NCBI GenBank assembly: GCA_015832175.1 | Contig: WJXW01000004.1 | Span: 1,426,001-1,490,000 of the forward strand | DNA length: 64,000 nucleotides | Reading direction: 5' to 3' | From: Paraphaeosphaeria minitans | Taxonomy: Eukaryota; Ascomycota; Dothideomycetes; Pleosporales; Didymosphaeriaceae | Part shown: one piece after another, positions 11,212 through 23,871 of the stretch | How positions within the stretch are numbered: position 1 is the stretch's first letter | How the letters are laid out: each line of letters starts with the position of its first letter | Notes under the pieces: generated by a model | Seen by the model: the letters and a program-made list of their open reading frames with translations, nothing else | Databases searched by the model: none | Told to the model about the DNA's origin: nothing | Made by a program: the position numbers and the translations under genes

Positions 11212-12533
11212 CTACTCCTCCCACTCATACTCTGGCAGATTGTATCTATCACCACCAAAACTCGGCGCAAGGTACTTCAACACCCACCCAAACATGGCGT
11301 TGCCCCACGTGACCGCTACAAGCACAGCGTCTCGAATCGCAATCCCCCACCATGTCTGCGGCGCAATCGCCGTGGGCACTCCTGGCGGGATCTTCTGCAT
11401 ATCGTCGATGATGGGCCGCATGATTGCTTCGTACGCCCGTAGCCCGGCATCAATGTCGCCCGCGTGTCGCAGCAGCTCGCCCGCGAGCACGTAGCCACCG
11501 GTCATCGCGAGTGTGGTGCCACCACCCGTAGGACCGGCCGCATAGCCCGCATCGCCGACGACAGTGAAGCGGCCGCGCGACAGAGACGGCAATTTGACCT
11601 GCACGTTTTCCGAGGCGTAGAAGTCGGGTGCGGACGTCAATGCCTGGACGACTTCCTCTGCGGTACTCCAGCCTACGCTCGCAAAGTGCCGGGCAACGTA
11701 CTTCCGGAGCGCCTCGTTGCCTTCTTTCTGGGCGTTGCGGAACGGCAGCGTGGCATCGACTTGTTTCTGCGGCAGGACGGCGAGCGCACACACACGGTTT
11801 CCGCCTGCTGGGTCGGGACCAAAGGCTACAGCTCGTCCTCCGAGTGAGCCGTACATGGTGGCTGCCTTGCTGCCGTCGAGGTAGTCTGTTGGCACAGAGG
11901 CATAGGCAGACCACATGTTCATCGGGTGCATGTGCGTGCGGACCGTGGTGTCGAAGCCCAGCGCACGCGTTCGCGACGTGGCTCCATCGCAGGCGACCAC
12001 TAAATTGTACTCCTCTCTGGGCAACTTCCCCTCCTGGAACTCGACGGCGACTTTCCCTTGCTCTTCCTGGTGGATCGCAGACACTTGCTCGCCGAAGACA
12101 TACCGCACGTTTGGGTTGTCTCTTGTCAGCCCGTACAGTATCTTGCTCAGGTCGTCGCGGAAGATCTCATACTCGGAGATGAGGTTCTGCTGGTCGGGGT
12201 CCCCCGTCGGCTTCATGATCGCATACGGCCTTCCCTTGGAGTTGACGAACTGGATCGAGTCCTGGGGAATGATTTTGGCCCGCACGGCGGCTTCCATGCC
12301 CGGTATCCTGCGCATGACGCTCACCCCCGAGGTGCGGACTGGAGCGTGACTTAGCCTGCATGAAGGACGCAATTGAGGCGATGATGGCACATACTGTCGA
12401 TGTTCTGCCCCCCCGGGCGGAACTTGGTGAAGCGCTCGATCACGGTGATCCGGAAGCCGGCCTTGGCGAGCCAGTACGCTGTCATGGGCCCCGCGATGGA
12501 GGCACCCACAACAAGGGCGTGCGGCTTCGACAT
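11212..12533 (-). CDS. FAD-dependent monooxygenase (PHBH/TetX-like)
   Basis: Flavoprotein hydroxylase using NAD(P)H and O2; substrate unknown. Seen: exon 1 is 12533-12395 and exon 2 is 12338-11212 (GTATGT to CTCCAG), giving 421 residues. The Rossmann GxGxxG variant (VVGASIAGPMTAYWLAKAGF) is at the N-terminus, with ERF as the FAD-ribose acid region. GGQNID is split by the intron and continues as IRTSGVS, the conserved group-A junction. The DG motif (VVACDGATSRTR) is central. The GD motif (VVGDAGYAAGPTGGGTTLAM) contacts the FAD phosphate. A hydrophobic C-terminal segment (IAIRDAVLVAVTWGNAMFGW) might associate with membranes. The gene is divergent from a Zn2Cys6 regulator about 830 bases away, a common catabolic or secondary-metabolism arrangement. 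It appears intact. Confidence 0.88.
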
Positions 12534-12904
12534 TGTTTTGGGAGGAATTCCGGACGGCAAACGGCAGCTTCAGTACGCTCTCAGGAACGTGCGCAGCTTG
12601 GGAATCGGATGCTTCTAGTCGGGTATCATGTGTAAAATTACCCAGGCGATGCTCGTGCTACTGCGCGAACGGAATGAGATGAGAAGATGCTTTCGATGTG
12701 GATATCTCCTAAAAAACGCCCAGAATGGTGCCTGTGGATGACGCTGATGGGCATCATGCTTTTTATACCACATGGGGCAAACTCTAAACTCGTGAAGATG
12801 AAGCGGACTATAAAAGTCTGTGGGTTTGTAAACAGCATCAAACGGTGGCTGCGAAGCGCTAGGTACAGGGTCAGTTTTCAATTTCCGTACAAACTAAACG
12901 TTGA

Positions 12905-13110
12905 AGGTTACTAATATATTGAAATATTTAAATTTCAAGATCACGGTCATTACTCTAGCATCATATATTCATTTTAAAATATATATTGCATTATTAATAA
13001 AACGTTTAACGCGATTAAAAAGTTCTACTAATTTCTTGTATTTTAATTGAAAAAAAAGCTAGGCTTAACTATACCTAATAATGTTAAATTAATTGTAGCT
13101 AAAGGAGTAG
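12905..13110. repeat. AT-rich block in the monooxygenase/regulator intergenic region
   Basis: A sharp run of A/T-rich sequence (ATATATT, TTTAAATTT, TTAATAAAACG) against GC-balanced flanks. It resembles the AT-rich relics left by repeat-induced point mutation in ascomycetes, but no source element is recognisable. The divergent promoters of the two neighbouring genes flank it. Confidence 0.5.
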
Positions 13111-13359
13111 GGTGCGGGATCGATTTTAAGTGGACATTTAATAGACCTATCGCGCACGATCGCAGCTCCTGGCATGTGATGAAAACTTGTCTCACACATA
13201 CTAATGCTTGTTATAGGTATAGATCAAAAGCCATCGAGAAGGTGTTATACCCCAGCTCTACTAGGGTCTCCTAGTTGCCTTTCGAGATGCGCAGCAATCC
13301 CCTTAGTCTAGTCGATGATGACATCTTACCATCTCGGACATTAGAGATTCCCGAGCACC

Positions 13360-16106
13360 ATGCTGCCGTCCTCCCACTTTAACATCAATTCCCCATTCAG
13401 ATCTTGTGTACAGTCGGCCAAAAATTCCTCGCCTGACATGCCATTGCCTTCGCAGAGCACCCCGGCGGCAGCTGCGAAGCCACAGCGGGTGCTCGCATGC
13501 ATCCTCTGCCAGAGCCGCAAGGTCAAGTGCGATAGAAACTTCCCCTGCTCTAACTGTGTGAAATCTGGGTCAACTGTAAGGATACAATGCGATTCCCTCA
13601 TGAAATGAGAGAACGCTAAGCAACAATGATTCTCTCACAGTGTGTGCCTGCTGGCTCAATCGCGCGACAGCGACGCAGGAGGTTTCCCGAACGCGAGCTA
13701 CTGGACCGTGTTCGCCGTTATGAAGGCTTGTTGCGCCACAACAATATCGAATTCGAACCCTTGCACCCAAGTAGCACTGCAGACCAGTCTAACCCAGTAG
13801 TCGAGGGTATGTACAATCCCTGCCTAGCCTCTTTCGCGGGAAAGGCCCTTTTAACCATTCGTCGTCCGATAGGTAATTGTTTCGAGCTGAGCTCCAAGGT
13901 TCAGGCAATCGATATCGCCAGCAGTGTTGAGAGCCCCGAGTCGGAACAAGTGGACGATACACCCAGCTCTAAAACCATGTGAGACTCATACCAGCCCATG
14001 CCAATCAAGGTCTACTATCTGATGGAATACTAGTAACATCTGGCATGTCATGAATCAGAGAGTACGTACTGTCTCCAGCCTCGGTCACTCCTCACTGTGC
14101 TTTTCATCAATATTGGACGATCTGCTGATACTATCCAGTCGCCATCACCTTCCGACGATGGAGAAACCGATATAGACGAGGACGATGTCGACAGGGAACT
14201 GCATGCTGACATCCGTCTTACGAATGTGAAGACAGCATTATCGCACCTATTTGAAGATGACGACGATGGCAGATTCAACTTCGGTGCTCGCTCAGATATA
14301 GATCCCACAACCCTCCACCCTTCACAAGTCGACACGATCAGAATTTGGCAGATTTACCTTGACAATGTCAATCCGCTATTCAAAGTCACTCATACTCCAA
14401 CGTTGCAAGCACGCATTATTGCGGCGGCGGCAGACTTGGCCAGCGCAACTCCGCAATTACAGGCTCTTATGTTTGGAATCTATTGTGTGTCCATGTTGAC
14501 ACTTACGGATGATGAGTGTATCACATTGTTTAGAAGCAAATGCGGAGACCTGCTGCGAAAGTTTCAGTTGGGTTGTCGACAAGCGCTCTTACGAAGCGTA
14601 GTTTTGCGAACAGACGATCGGGACTGCTTAACGGCCGTTTTCCTGTACTTGGTAAGTTTCGAGAATGTCCCTTTGAACCGTCAGACAACCATGAGGCGCA
14701 TTGGATCCAGCGCCCATTCCACGGTTTCACTGGAAGAACGATCCTGACATCACGCTACTTAGCTCTCGACGAAACCTAGAGCTGAGCCTCGCTCGCTTTC
14801 TACCAATCTTGCTGTGGCTATACGTCTCGCACAACAGTATGTGACTCTTCGTTGGCTCTCTTTCCTTGATCGCTTATCATTTTGAAAGCATGGGACTTCA
14901 CAACGAAGACCTCAATTCAAAGCATACCGCCCTCGAGGCAGAGATGCGTCGCCGCCTTTGGTGGTCACTAGTTCTTCTCGATATGCGTGTGGCTGAAATG
15001 TCAGACTTCAAATGCTCCATTCTCTTGCCTGGATGGGATTGTAAACCTCCATCGAACATTAACGACTTCGATTTGGGGACGGAAACAAAAACACCACCTG
15101 CGCCACATGAGATGATCACGGAGTCCACTTTCGCAGTTGTCAGATGTGAGCTGGTAAACTTCGTACGGAACAGTGGCTACTGGCTCGCCTTCAACAACCC
15201 TTGCTTGTTGCCACTTGCACGCCGCCCACCAGTTGGATCTTCTCCCAACGGCGACGAGCTTGCTGTTATTGAGAAATTGTTGGAAGATAAATACCTCAGA
15301 TTCTGCAACCCAGCAAATCCGATACAGTTCATGATAGTGTGGATGGCACGAGGCTACCTTGCCAAGCATCGGATGCTTGCGCACTATGCGCGACACGCGC
15401 GAGCACCTTCAAAGCAGACCGAGGATCAGCGTGAACTAGCTCTCGGGTACGCGTTGACGCTATTCGAATGCGATACAAAGCTTCTCTCTTCTCCTCTAAC
15501 AAAGGCTTTTACCTGGTTCAGCTTGACAGTGCTGCAGTTTCCGTTCCAAGCATACATCCATGTTTTGCAGGATCTCGTCCGACGTCCGACGGCCAAGTTA
15601 GCCGGAAGGGCCTGGGCCGTAATGAGTGCCAACTACACTGTACGGTTTACTTACTGGCTAGGGACCGATGACAATCCGCTTGCCAACATCATATCCAGAA
15701 TCGTGCTGCAGGCTTGGAAAGCGCGCAAAGCGGCGATGCCGTCTGAGACCGAGTTTGTACTGTGATTTAGGACCCTAGCTATAATCTGACAGATTCCAGG
15801 TCGGTACCGAGCATTGTTGAATCCATGAACAACCGGAAACAGGCATTCAAGACGCCTGACTTCTCACACATGCCGACCTGGATACAACAAGGAACAACCA
15901 CTACCGATGATTCGTGGATGCCTGTGCCTGTACCGGCGCCGATGCCTATGATGAGCTTTGATACATTCGACCCGGCCTACAACTTTGCGTGGCCGGATCC
16001 AATGTCTAGCATTCAGAGCACATCTTCTGGAGATATCAACATGGATCCGATGAACTGGGGCAACCCGGACTGGAGCTCTTTGAGTGGCGGCGGCCAGGGA
16101 TGGTGA
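13360..16106 (+). CDS. Zn2Cys6 fungal transcription factor
   Basis: Nuclear pathway regulator. Eight exons fit splice signals and phase: 13360-13575, 13641-13806, 13873-13978, 14034-14061, 14139-14651, 14763-14836, 14889-15761, 15800-16106, giving 760 residues. The last donor (GTGATT) is weak. The binuclear cluster runs across intron 1: [27 protein letters not shown] (six Cys). A basic linker ([13 protein letters not shown]) and a short coiled coil ([16 protein letters not shown]) follow. The fungal-specific TF domain (PF04082 type) includes [20 protein letters not shown] and [16 protein letters not shown]. The tail is Met/Pro/Asp-rich and acidic, a plausible activation region. A later start at 13438 is possible. 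It may control the divergent FAD monooxygenase. No frame lesions seen. Confidence 0.88.
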
Positions 16107-16510
16107 AGGCCGGTTCGAACTGGTAGGCTTGAACGGTCGTCGTTTTTTTGAGCGAGCAAAGCCCACAAGCCGGATACGACTTGCCCGCGTGCTTGCGAAT
16201 AGTATTGTGGTGCTACGGAAGATCGTGCTGAGAGCCATGCAGGTGAATATACACCGGTCCTGTGCCGATACATAGAATCTCTCTTCTCGTGCGCCGCTAA
16301 ATCGTTCTACTCCATTATTTTTAAGAATGCCTTCCTCTTCACGAGATAGCACCTTGCAGCACATGTCCAGGGAACGATGGGAGTTGACTATGAAATATCA
16401 CACACAATGCAGAGACAAGGAAGCCGAGCCCAAAGCTCATGACCTTTTCTTATTGCTCCAAGTCTCAAAGACATCACGAATGTGCCATGAGCCTCGAAGG
16501 CTCGTGAGTC

Positions 16511-17129
16511 GTGAAAATGCAAGTCAAACTATTCTCAACTCCACCCATCACCACCTGCGCGACACCAAATCTCAAGATGCAAAAAGCGGATTCCGTGTTC
16601 CGCCGCGAAGCCGACCTCGCCCTCCTCTCCCACTGGGAGGAAATCTCTACGTCGAAAACGGCTTCTCCTACGTCGACTCGCGCCCACCCCAGCCATCGAG
16701 CGCGCCCTGCTTGCAGTCTACCGCGTGGCCCCCAGCGCCAGCGACGTCAGCCGTCTCGTCAGCCTCCGCGAGATTCCGAACAAAGGTGCTCGGCTCGCGT
16801 CCACGCTGTTCGGGTACCTACGTAGGTAGCCCAGCTTCTGGCAGTTCTACTGGAGCCCGGTCGTCGCTGACACGTCCTCCCACCACAGTCGTGAATCGCG
16901 TCAGAGTCGAGTCCACGGATGCTTCTGGCGAGTGTGGTTTGCGACGGGAGTTGATGGCGAAGCGGCAGGGGAGGTTCTGGGGAAGAAGGAGAGCGCCAAG
17001 TCTGAGCAGGAACGCGAGCGATGTGAAGAACCTTGTCGTTTGGCCTGTACTGCACTTGTGCGTGCGGTTGATGACGAGGGGACGCGCGTGGTGAGCGAGG
17101 ATGGGATCTTGTCTGAGATGAGTACGTGA
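16511..17129 (+). pseudogene. Possible frameshifted gene relic
   Basis: Not recognised. Coding-like peptides follow one another in three different frames on the + strand. DSVFRREADLALLSHWEE near 16590-16650 gives way two bases out of step to NLYVENGFSYVDSR. That is replaced by PAIERALLAVYRVAPSASDV and SLREIPNKGARLASTLFGYLR near 16690-16815. The last frame hits a TAG just inside a perfect palindrome (16815-16828, TACCTACGTAGGTA). Later a Glu/Lys-rich frame runs to 17129. This looks like a gene broken by two indels and perhaps an insertion. It could also be chance in GC-rich DNA, so confidence is low. 16107-16500 holds the 3' end of the regulator. Confidence 0.35.
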
Positions 17130-17423
17130 GAGACGATGGCGTCGAGTTTGCAGGATGATAGTTTTCCTAGGAGCTCATGACCTGAAATGATCTTTTTTAA
17201 TTCATCTAGAGAGCTGCAGCACCGAAGCACTGCATCGATGTCAAGTGGGTAGGCCCGTCCCGTTTCCAACCGTTTTATATACATAATGTCATTTCGTCAA
17301 GATTTCATCCATCATACAACAAGAGCTGGAGCAGCTCAAACCCATCCGAAGCCACCAGACAAGATCCCAGGGTATCAAGAACGCCTCTGAATATGCCACC
17401 AATATGCCCCCTCTTTGATCCCT

Positions 17424-20400
17424 TCAAACACCCCCCGCAACCATCTCCAACTGCCCACCCACCTCCTTCATCCGCATGACCCTACTCCTCAACACGGGCA
17501 GATTCTCCTTCTCCCCCTCCCCATTCACAGCCAACAGCGGCAAGCGGATCCTCCTCGGCGGAGGCGGGGGCGGCGCAACACGTGCGTCCACAATCCCTAG
17601 GCCCTCCACCGCGACCTCAAGCTCCTCAACACGACCATCGCTCTTGAGCGCATGCTTCTGCACATGTGCGCGATGTCTCACCTCCTCCGCCGATCCTGGA
17701 AGATAAATATGTTTAGCACCAAGCGTGCGCTTGATGTCCTCCAGGAGCACCTCCATGGGGCAGATGTATGCGATGTGGTTGCGATCGCACCACGCGAGGA
17801 CGTGGCCAACGACCTTGTGCGTGCCGTTCTGGACGACCCACGCGCCCGAGTCGCCGCCAACGCCGAACCCACCCGCCACGTGCCAGCTGCGGGAGAAAGA
17901 TTTCCGGCGGTAGATGCGGACGGAGCTCATGGCGTGCCCGACCATGCCGCCTTGGAGGCCGGTCGTGCGGCCGAAGCAGTGGACGCTGATTCCACCCAGG
18001 CTGGCAGCGCTAGCGACGCCATTCGGGTACTCGTCTTCATCCGCAGTGTAGTGCCGGCGTGCCACCGGCTGCTCAAGCTTTGCGGATATTTCCCGCTGAG
18101 AAGCGTCGACTGCGGCGGTGGCGCAGAATCGACGGCCACCTTGCACTATATTGTAAGGCTGTAGTCGCTTGTCGTTGAGTTTGAGTAAAGCCCAATCAAT
18201 CTCGTGTACAATTCCGTTTCTTTTCCAGCGCCTGATTCCAGACGAGGCGTGTACATGTCCGAGCTCGTGTGAGTCCAGGTGATCCTCATCTCGGTCTTCC
18301 TCGTTGGGGAAGAAGTTGTCGTCAACATCGTCGATGGCTGGCTGCGTGATCTTAATATCCTCACCATCCCCCACTTCAATGCCATTGATATCACCTATTG
18401 TCCCCCTGGAGACGATGGAATCAGCATCAGCATCTTCTGACTCCGATTCTGCGTCAGAGTCGAACTCAGAACCAGAGATATCGAACGAGTCATAGTCTTC
18501 GTCATCACTCTTGAAGGCTTCATCATCGGATATCTCGAGCTCACACATCGGCATGGGTGAGCTGGCTGCGTTCTGGACACCAGGCTGAGAGCCCATGCCA
18601 ATGAGCCAGGGGTTGGCTGAGCCGTTCGCACCGCTGCATAATACAGGTTCATCACCGGCGTCGCTCTCGTCGTCGGATGGCGCGTCCAAAAGATGATGGA
18701 CACCTAAGGATGTCAGTGGAAGCTCGTGATGTATCAAGCTTGATGTTCAAAGATGAACAAAATCCATTGACCGCAACACAGTGCCTTCGCCACATGCGAG
18801 TCAAAGCAACTCGATCACCTAAGGGCCGTACTACTGATTCCAAAAATCCTCCGTGCAATGCAAATCATGGGATGACTCGTAGAAATATTCACTATTGAAG
18901 AGAGAAAGGTACGTACTCATTCCCAACGGCTCGTCATCAACGAGCACCACACCGCCATAGGAGACAGGCGGGAGGTGCTCGCCGCAAAAAGCGCCAATGG
19001 ATGCCCCGCAAACCGGCCGCTCCTGGTGAAACGGGTTCATGACATGCATGTCGCCCTCATAATCATCCGTGTTAGCCATGGATCGGTGTGGTGGTCTCCT
19101 CCTACGGCTCGATCGATTGAGCTTCGATCGTCGGACCCTGCCGCGTCGCACCTTGAGGTCAAATATACTGGGGTCGTACTTGAATCTGCGCTGCAGCACA
19201 GCCTTGACTTTAGGCACGCTGCTGCAGGTAACGAAGATGGTCGGACGGGTCTTGTCTGCTGTTTCGCCCACAGCTACGAGATCAATACTAATAGTCTCGT
19301 CTGAGCCTCGCAGTGTACGTTCGAGAACGCGTTCCAGTCGAGGTAGTATCTTGTTGTGCCACTCATCGACGACCTCTTCTGAGAACATCACGGGATGGAG
19401 GCGTAGCTTCTGACGAGGTTGAGGTTCAACATTTGTGGTGATTTCCAGCGTGGAGTCTCGTGGGCTAGCGCTCTGGCTTGGGTGGCGCTGGATGTGAACC
19501 GAATGCATCATAACCTGTTCCTGGGGTTTTTCTTCGGGCTCTGGGGTTGGATATCCGATGGCAGCCTGCGGCCAGTGCCCGATGCCATCCTTTATCAACG
19601 CACCAATAGTATTCGCCCGACTTTGTTTTCGTTGCCGCCACAGATTCTGTATAAGGGTGATCTTGTCTTTGTAATCTTTGTGGGTCATAGACCTCGGGGG
19701 GGTGCCAAAATCTAGTTGAAACCCTTGGGAGCGCTGAATTTCGCCTGTGCTGTGCGCCCGGTGGTGTTCGTTTACAAGTGCCACATCGCCATGCTCTTGT
19801 GTTTCTGGCGGGGTGTTTACATGTAAGCTCTTGCTATGCTGCCAGTCCATCTCCTGAGAAGGTTCTTCTTTGGGACTCATCAAGTGCGACAGAGATTTCC
19901 GGATGGAGTGCTGTGATCGCTGCGACCCGTGTCTTGACAGTGCTGGTAGGTTGGGAGAGCTTTTAGGCGACTGCGTCGTCCTGGAAAGTGAGCGCGACCG
20001 TTCCAGAACATGTGACCCTTTCTCCAGAGCCCAGCGCTTTGCGCTTCGATATGATGGACTTGAGGGTACGTCAGCAGTTTGCATATGACTCGCCGTCTTG
20101 CGCTTTAGTGGCGAAGAGCCGGCGAGGTGCGGTGCGCCTGTGCTCAGCTCGCCCCATTCGAGGCCAGGGTCGACCTCGTCGAGAAGGCAGCACCGTTGCA
20201 GCCTAATCAAGATGCGGTTATAAAGCTGCGGAAAGTTCTGCGGACTTTCTGCGCTAGATGCGATGCGATCGGCAGCCCAGAAACAGTCGCGTACAACCTG
20301 CATGTATGCAGTGCCGCACTTGGATGCCAGGCGCCGAATATAGACATCTTCAACGCGCTGCTTGAAGTCGTTGAGTGTGTACTTGGGCTTCCACAGATCC

Positions 20401-21974
20401 GCGAGAGGTTGCCATAAGCCGACTTCAAGTAGTATCAGACCTAGGCTGTAGAGGTCGAATTGTGGGCCGTATGTCTTCTCCTTCTCTCCTGTAAATTTGG
20501 GGTCTTCCGGATGGCGATAGATATTCAAAGGGGGCATCGCGCTGGCCGGCTCAATGTCGTACTCAGAGAAGAGGTCGAATGAACAGATGACAGGAGAGCG
20601 CAGGGCGTATTGCAGTGCTCGGCTATTCGCAGACTGGCGCTTGTTCTTGCGAAAAACCAAAATATTACTGCTGTTGACGTCTTTGTGTACCAAGTCGTCG
20701 CCATGGATCTTGTTGAATGTGAGGGCAAGAGTAAAAGCGAGGCGGAACCGGTCTTCGAGAGGTGGTGTGGCGCTGTTGGAGTTGTGTAGCGACTTAGATC
20801 CCGTCTGGAGCACGCTAAGCAGCGTCACAGGACGAAGCTCCTCTACGGGCTTGTGTAAATCAGCTGCTCCCGAGTAGACAAATGACGGAAGCTCGAACAC
20901 CAGGCCAAAGCGTGGTTGTGTGGGATCCTCAAAATATCCAAGACAATTCAATGTACCGTGAAACGACTGGTCAGTTGACAGCCTCCCTAAGATGGACAAG
21001 AGTGTTTCGAGGCGATCGGTAGGCGTTGGAACTCCGGTAGAACGATAGGTAGGGTCGTATGTAGCGAATTCTACCAGGACAGGCGTCTCCACACTCTTAT
21101 CGCCATCCGTCTTCCAGGGGTTTGTGGAGGTATGCTTTGTTCGCAGTTTTCCGATGACACGAATGGAAGAAGCTCCTACGCTCTCGTAGGGCGGAGGCTC
21201 TTCCTGGGGCAGTACCAAGTCTGCTGGGTTTAGCTTGGGCGGGAGATCGGTTTGAGCATAGATGGTGGCGAGGTCGTGGGCGATCACCGGGATGGTTTCA
21301 GGGTTGATGAGCGTCAGGTCGGAGGCACTGTACTGGGATGACGAGAATACAGCTGAGGCTGAAGCTCTGGGCGGCGGTGGAGCGACAGCTTTGGGGTGAG
21401 AACTTGATCCGCGGCTAGCTTCACGCTGGGTGCGCCGCGTGCGCGACAAGTCGTAGAGGATGTCGATGGATGTGGTCAGGTTTTTGGCGAGGTCTTCGTA
21501 TCGTGACCTGTCAGCAGCTGCCCACGCGGAAGTCACAGGCGGCCAGTTTTTCTCTCCTGAGAGCATCTTGACACCTGAAATAGCAGCAGGAGGATGCATC
21601 CGCTCTGCTTCGTCCAAGATGTTTTTAATGGTGCCAAGCACACTTGTCACCGTCTCCGTCAGGCCTGCGCGCTCCACGCTCTCGTCGATGTCATCCTGAC
21701 GGCCCTTTGTGTTATCACTCCACTCGAGTCCCCATGCTATGAGCCGGTCTTTCTGTATGCGATATTTGCGGTGCAGTGCATTGATCTCGGGTTGCGTGTC
21801 GGGGGTGTCCTGCTCTGTTACGGCTTCGCAAGAGACCTTTGTATCTGTAATTCCGTTAGTATGAGCTCCATGTGGTGAGTTGCAAGTACCAAATATGGTA
21901 TGGTGCTGTAGGATGCCAAACTTACCTGTGTACAGCTGAGTGAGTCTCCGGGGGAGTCTACTTATGGCCTCCAT
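17424..21974 (-). CDS. HeLo-like / degenerate kinase / trypsin-like fusion protein
   Basis: Three exons: 21974-21926, 21844-18917, 18703-17424, giving 1418 residues; phases agree. Residues ~35-155 look like a HeLo (HET-s/prion-inhibition) fold (LHRKYRIQKDRLIAWGLEWS), a membrane-disrupting cell-death domain in known relatives. Residues ~240-590 follow a kinase fold: catalytic-loop VHKDVNSSNILVF (~402-414), DLF in place of DFG (~440), APE-like YRHPE and FDLYSLGLILLEVGLW. No VAIK lysine is seen (VLVEFATYD instead), so it may be a pseudokinase. A disordered Ser/Arg/Pro linker follows. The last ~400 residues are very acidic, then trypsin-like: HEIDWALLKL (Asp ~1162) and GVGGDSGAWVV (Ser ~1278). 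A TAAHC-type histidine is not obvious. Family assignment of the three parts is inference from motifs. Confidence 0.8.
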
Positions 21975-23871
21975 GTTCTAGGCACTGTGTGACTTTCGAT
22001 CGGAAATGCGCAACACCATGCGCTAGATCTTGGGGGCCAAAGTCCACATGAAGCAATGTGCGGAAGGAAACGTCAGGCGTCGTAGGCTGGAGTTTTAGCA
22101 ATTAAGAGAGTTCGCTGAGTCGCGACTGCCTTGAAGCGTCGTAAGTCGCTTTCGCAGCTGCCTAAACGCTGCTCAGCCCTGCTCCCGTGGCGCAGGGTCG
22201 TTGTGGCTAGTGACACTAAAACGTCCGGGGCTAGTGTGGGGTTGCCTTGGCGCTATTCCCAATGCCTACCTATGGGTAACTTCGCACCAACACTGCTAGA
22301 GACAGTGTACCAACCAGGGGAACAGAACACCGTTAAAACCTCGAGTTACCTTAGGGAAAACATCCTAGGACGCTTCAACCAGTAATCGGACGACACTTGT
22401 GCACATCCGCATCTCTCTATCGGCACTGACACTCCCTTTCATCTCGCCGTTTTGGCTATGTTCGGCGTCTTGAATCTTGCGAAGCTACGCTACCGTATCT
22501 AACAGACACTTTCCCAGCTCACCTCCGCTTGAGTACTGCCAGGACAACCTATTTCTACCATACTCGTCATGAACAAGTTCAGCAGTGAACGCCCACGTAT
22601 TGAGTAACGGCCGCCTTGTCCGCATCCCTGGCGCGCGTCGACATCACCCGCATGTGTTCCGCATCTATGAACGATTTGTAGGAACAAGTTGCTGGTTCTG
22701 GTATCTACGTCCAGCGGCTGTGGTGGTCGTGACTAGCTCACAAGATGCGTCGCGAGGCCCGAGCCAATCAGATCAAGCTCCGCAAGCCAGGCGCGCAGTG
22801 CGACTCAGCCAGAGAGTACTCAGCCATGCGCATCAACCGTACTCATCGCTAGCGAACATCTTTGACTCGTCCAAGGCAGACGGAAGCGGCGCAGGCCTCT
22901 TGTCGAACATTCCACCGAGTCATGGCGAGCCAGTCGGCGATGGCACATGCTCAGTGTGTCTTCCGCACAGGCACCACCTGAGGTTGTCACTAGGTAGGTA
23001 CCTAGGTAGGTACTAGGTAGCGTCGCTTTCCTAGGAAAAATGACAGCAGCAACGACGATGAGCCTGGAATTTTGGTCATTCACCGCTACGCATGCTTTCC
23101 AAAGGACGGCTTGCACTGCACACTCAGGATGTTCCAATAAATACGTTTGCTGCCTCAAAAGATTTGTCAATTCCCTCTTCAGTCCCTCCAGTCTAAAAAA
23201 GCAACTTCGGAGCTAACCGGTAACACCTACTTATCTGAGTCTATCCATTCTCCTCGGGGGTTCTGTATTTCGCTCGCATATCTGGTTAGTCACACCCGAC
23301 AACACATTCAAGCGCGAAGCGTCTTCAGTCACACCGCTAAATCACTGTCCACGTGAGCAGCACTGACCAAAAACTCACAGCAGCACGACGATAACCGCCA
23401 TGTCGCTTCTACTCGGAGTAGTGGCCCTTCTACAAGCAGCAAAGCATACGCTTTTTTCCCGCCCGAATTGTCTTCGAGCACACTTCGTCAAAGTACAGGA
23501 CCGCTCGTGACAGCCACTCGTGCTACGAGTATGTTAAACTGACACATTCGCGTCGCATACTACAACGATGACCAAGGCCCCAGCTCCTCTGTTGTCGTCG
23601 TCAAACAGCAACACTCAATATCGCGGGCAAAAATCTCCACACGTGGATTGACGATGTCCACATCATACCTGCGAGATATGAGCAAGAGACGAAGTTCAAC
23701 ATCCAAGGAGCGACTCATTACCAGCCATTTAAAGCGGTTCCTATGCCTTTCCTCCGTCCACGCCCATTTCCCAGCATAGAACCCCAAGATTACCGACAAC
23801 CGTTACTCACCGCTCGATCAACCCCCAAATCTTCCAACGCTTCCAAATACATCACCTATCTCAACACAAAC
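21975..23871. other. Intergenic with a CTAGGTAGGTA block
   Basis: About 1.9 kb without a supported gene. The first few hundred bases must include the promoter of the HeLo-like gene, which reads leftwards. At 22990-23020 there is a compact run of overlapping CTAGGTAGGTACCTAG motifs containing short palindromes. A 36-codon frame at 23399 and other frames look random. Confidence 0.4.
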
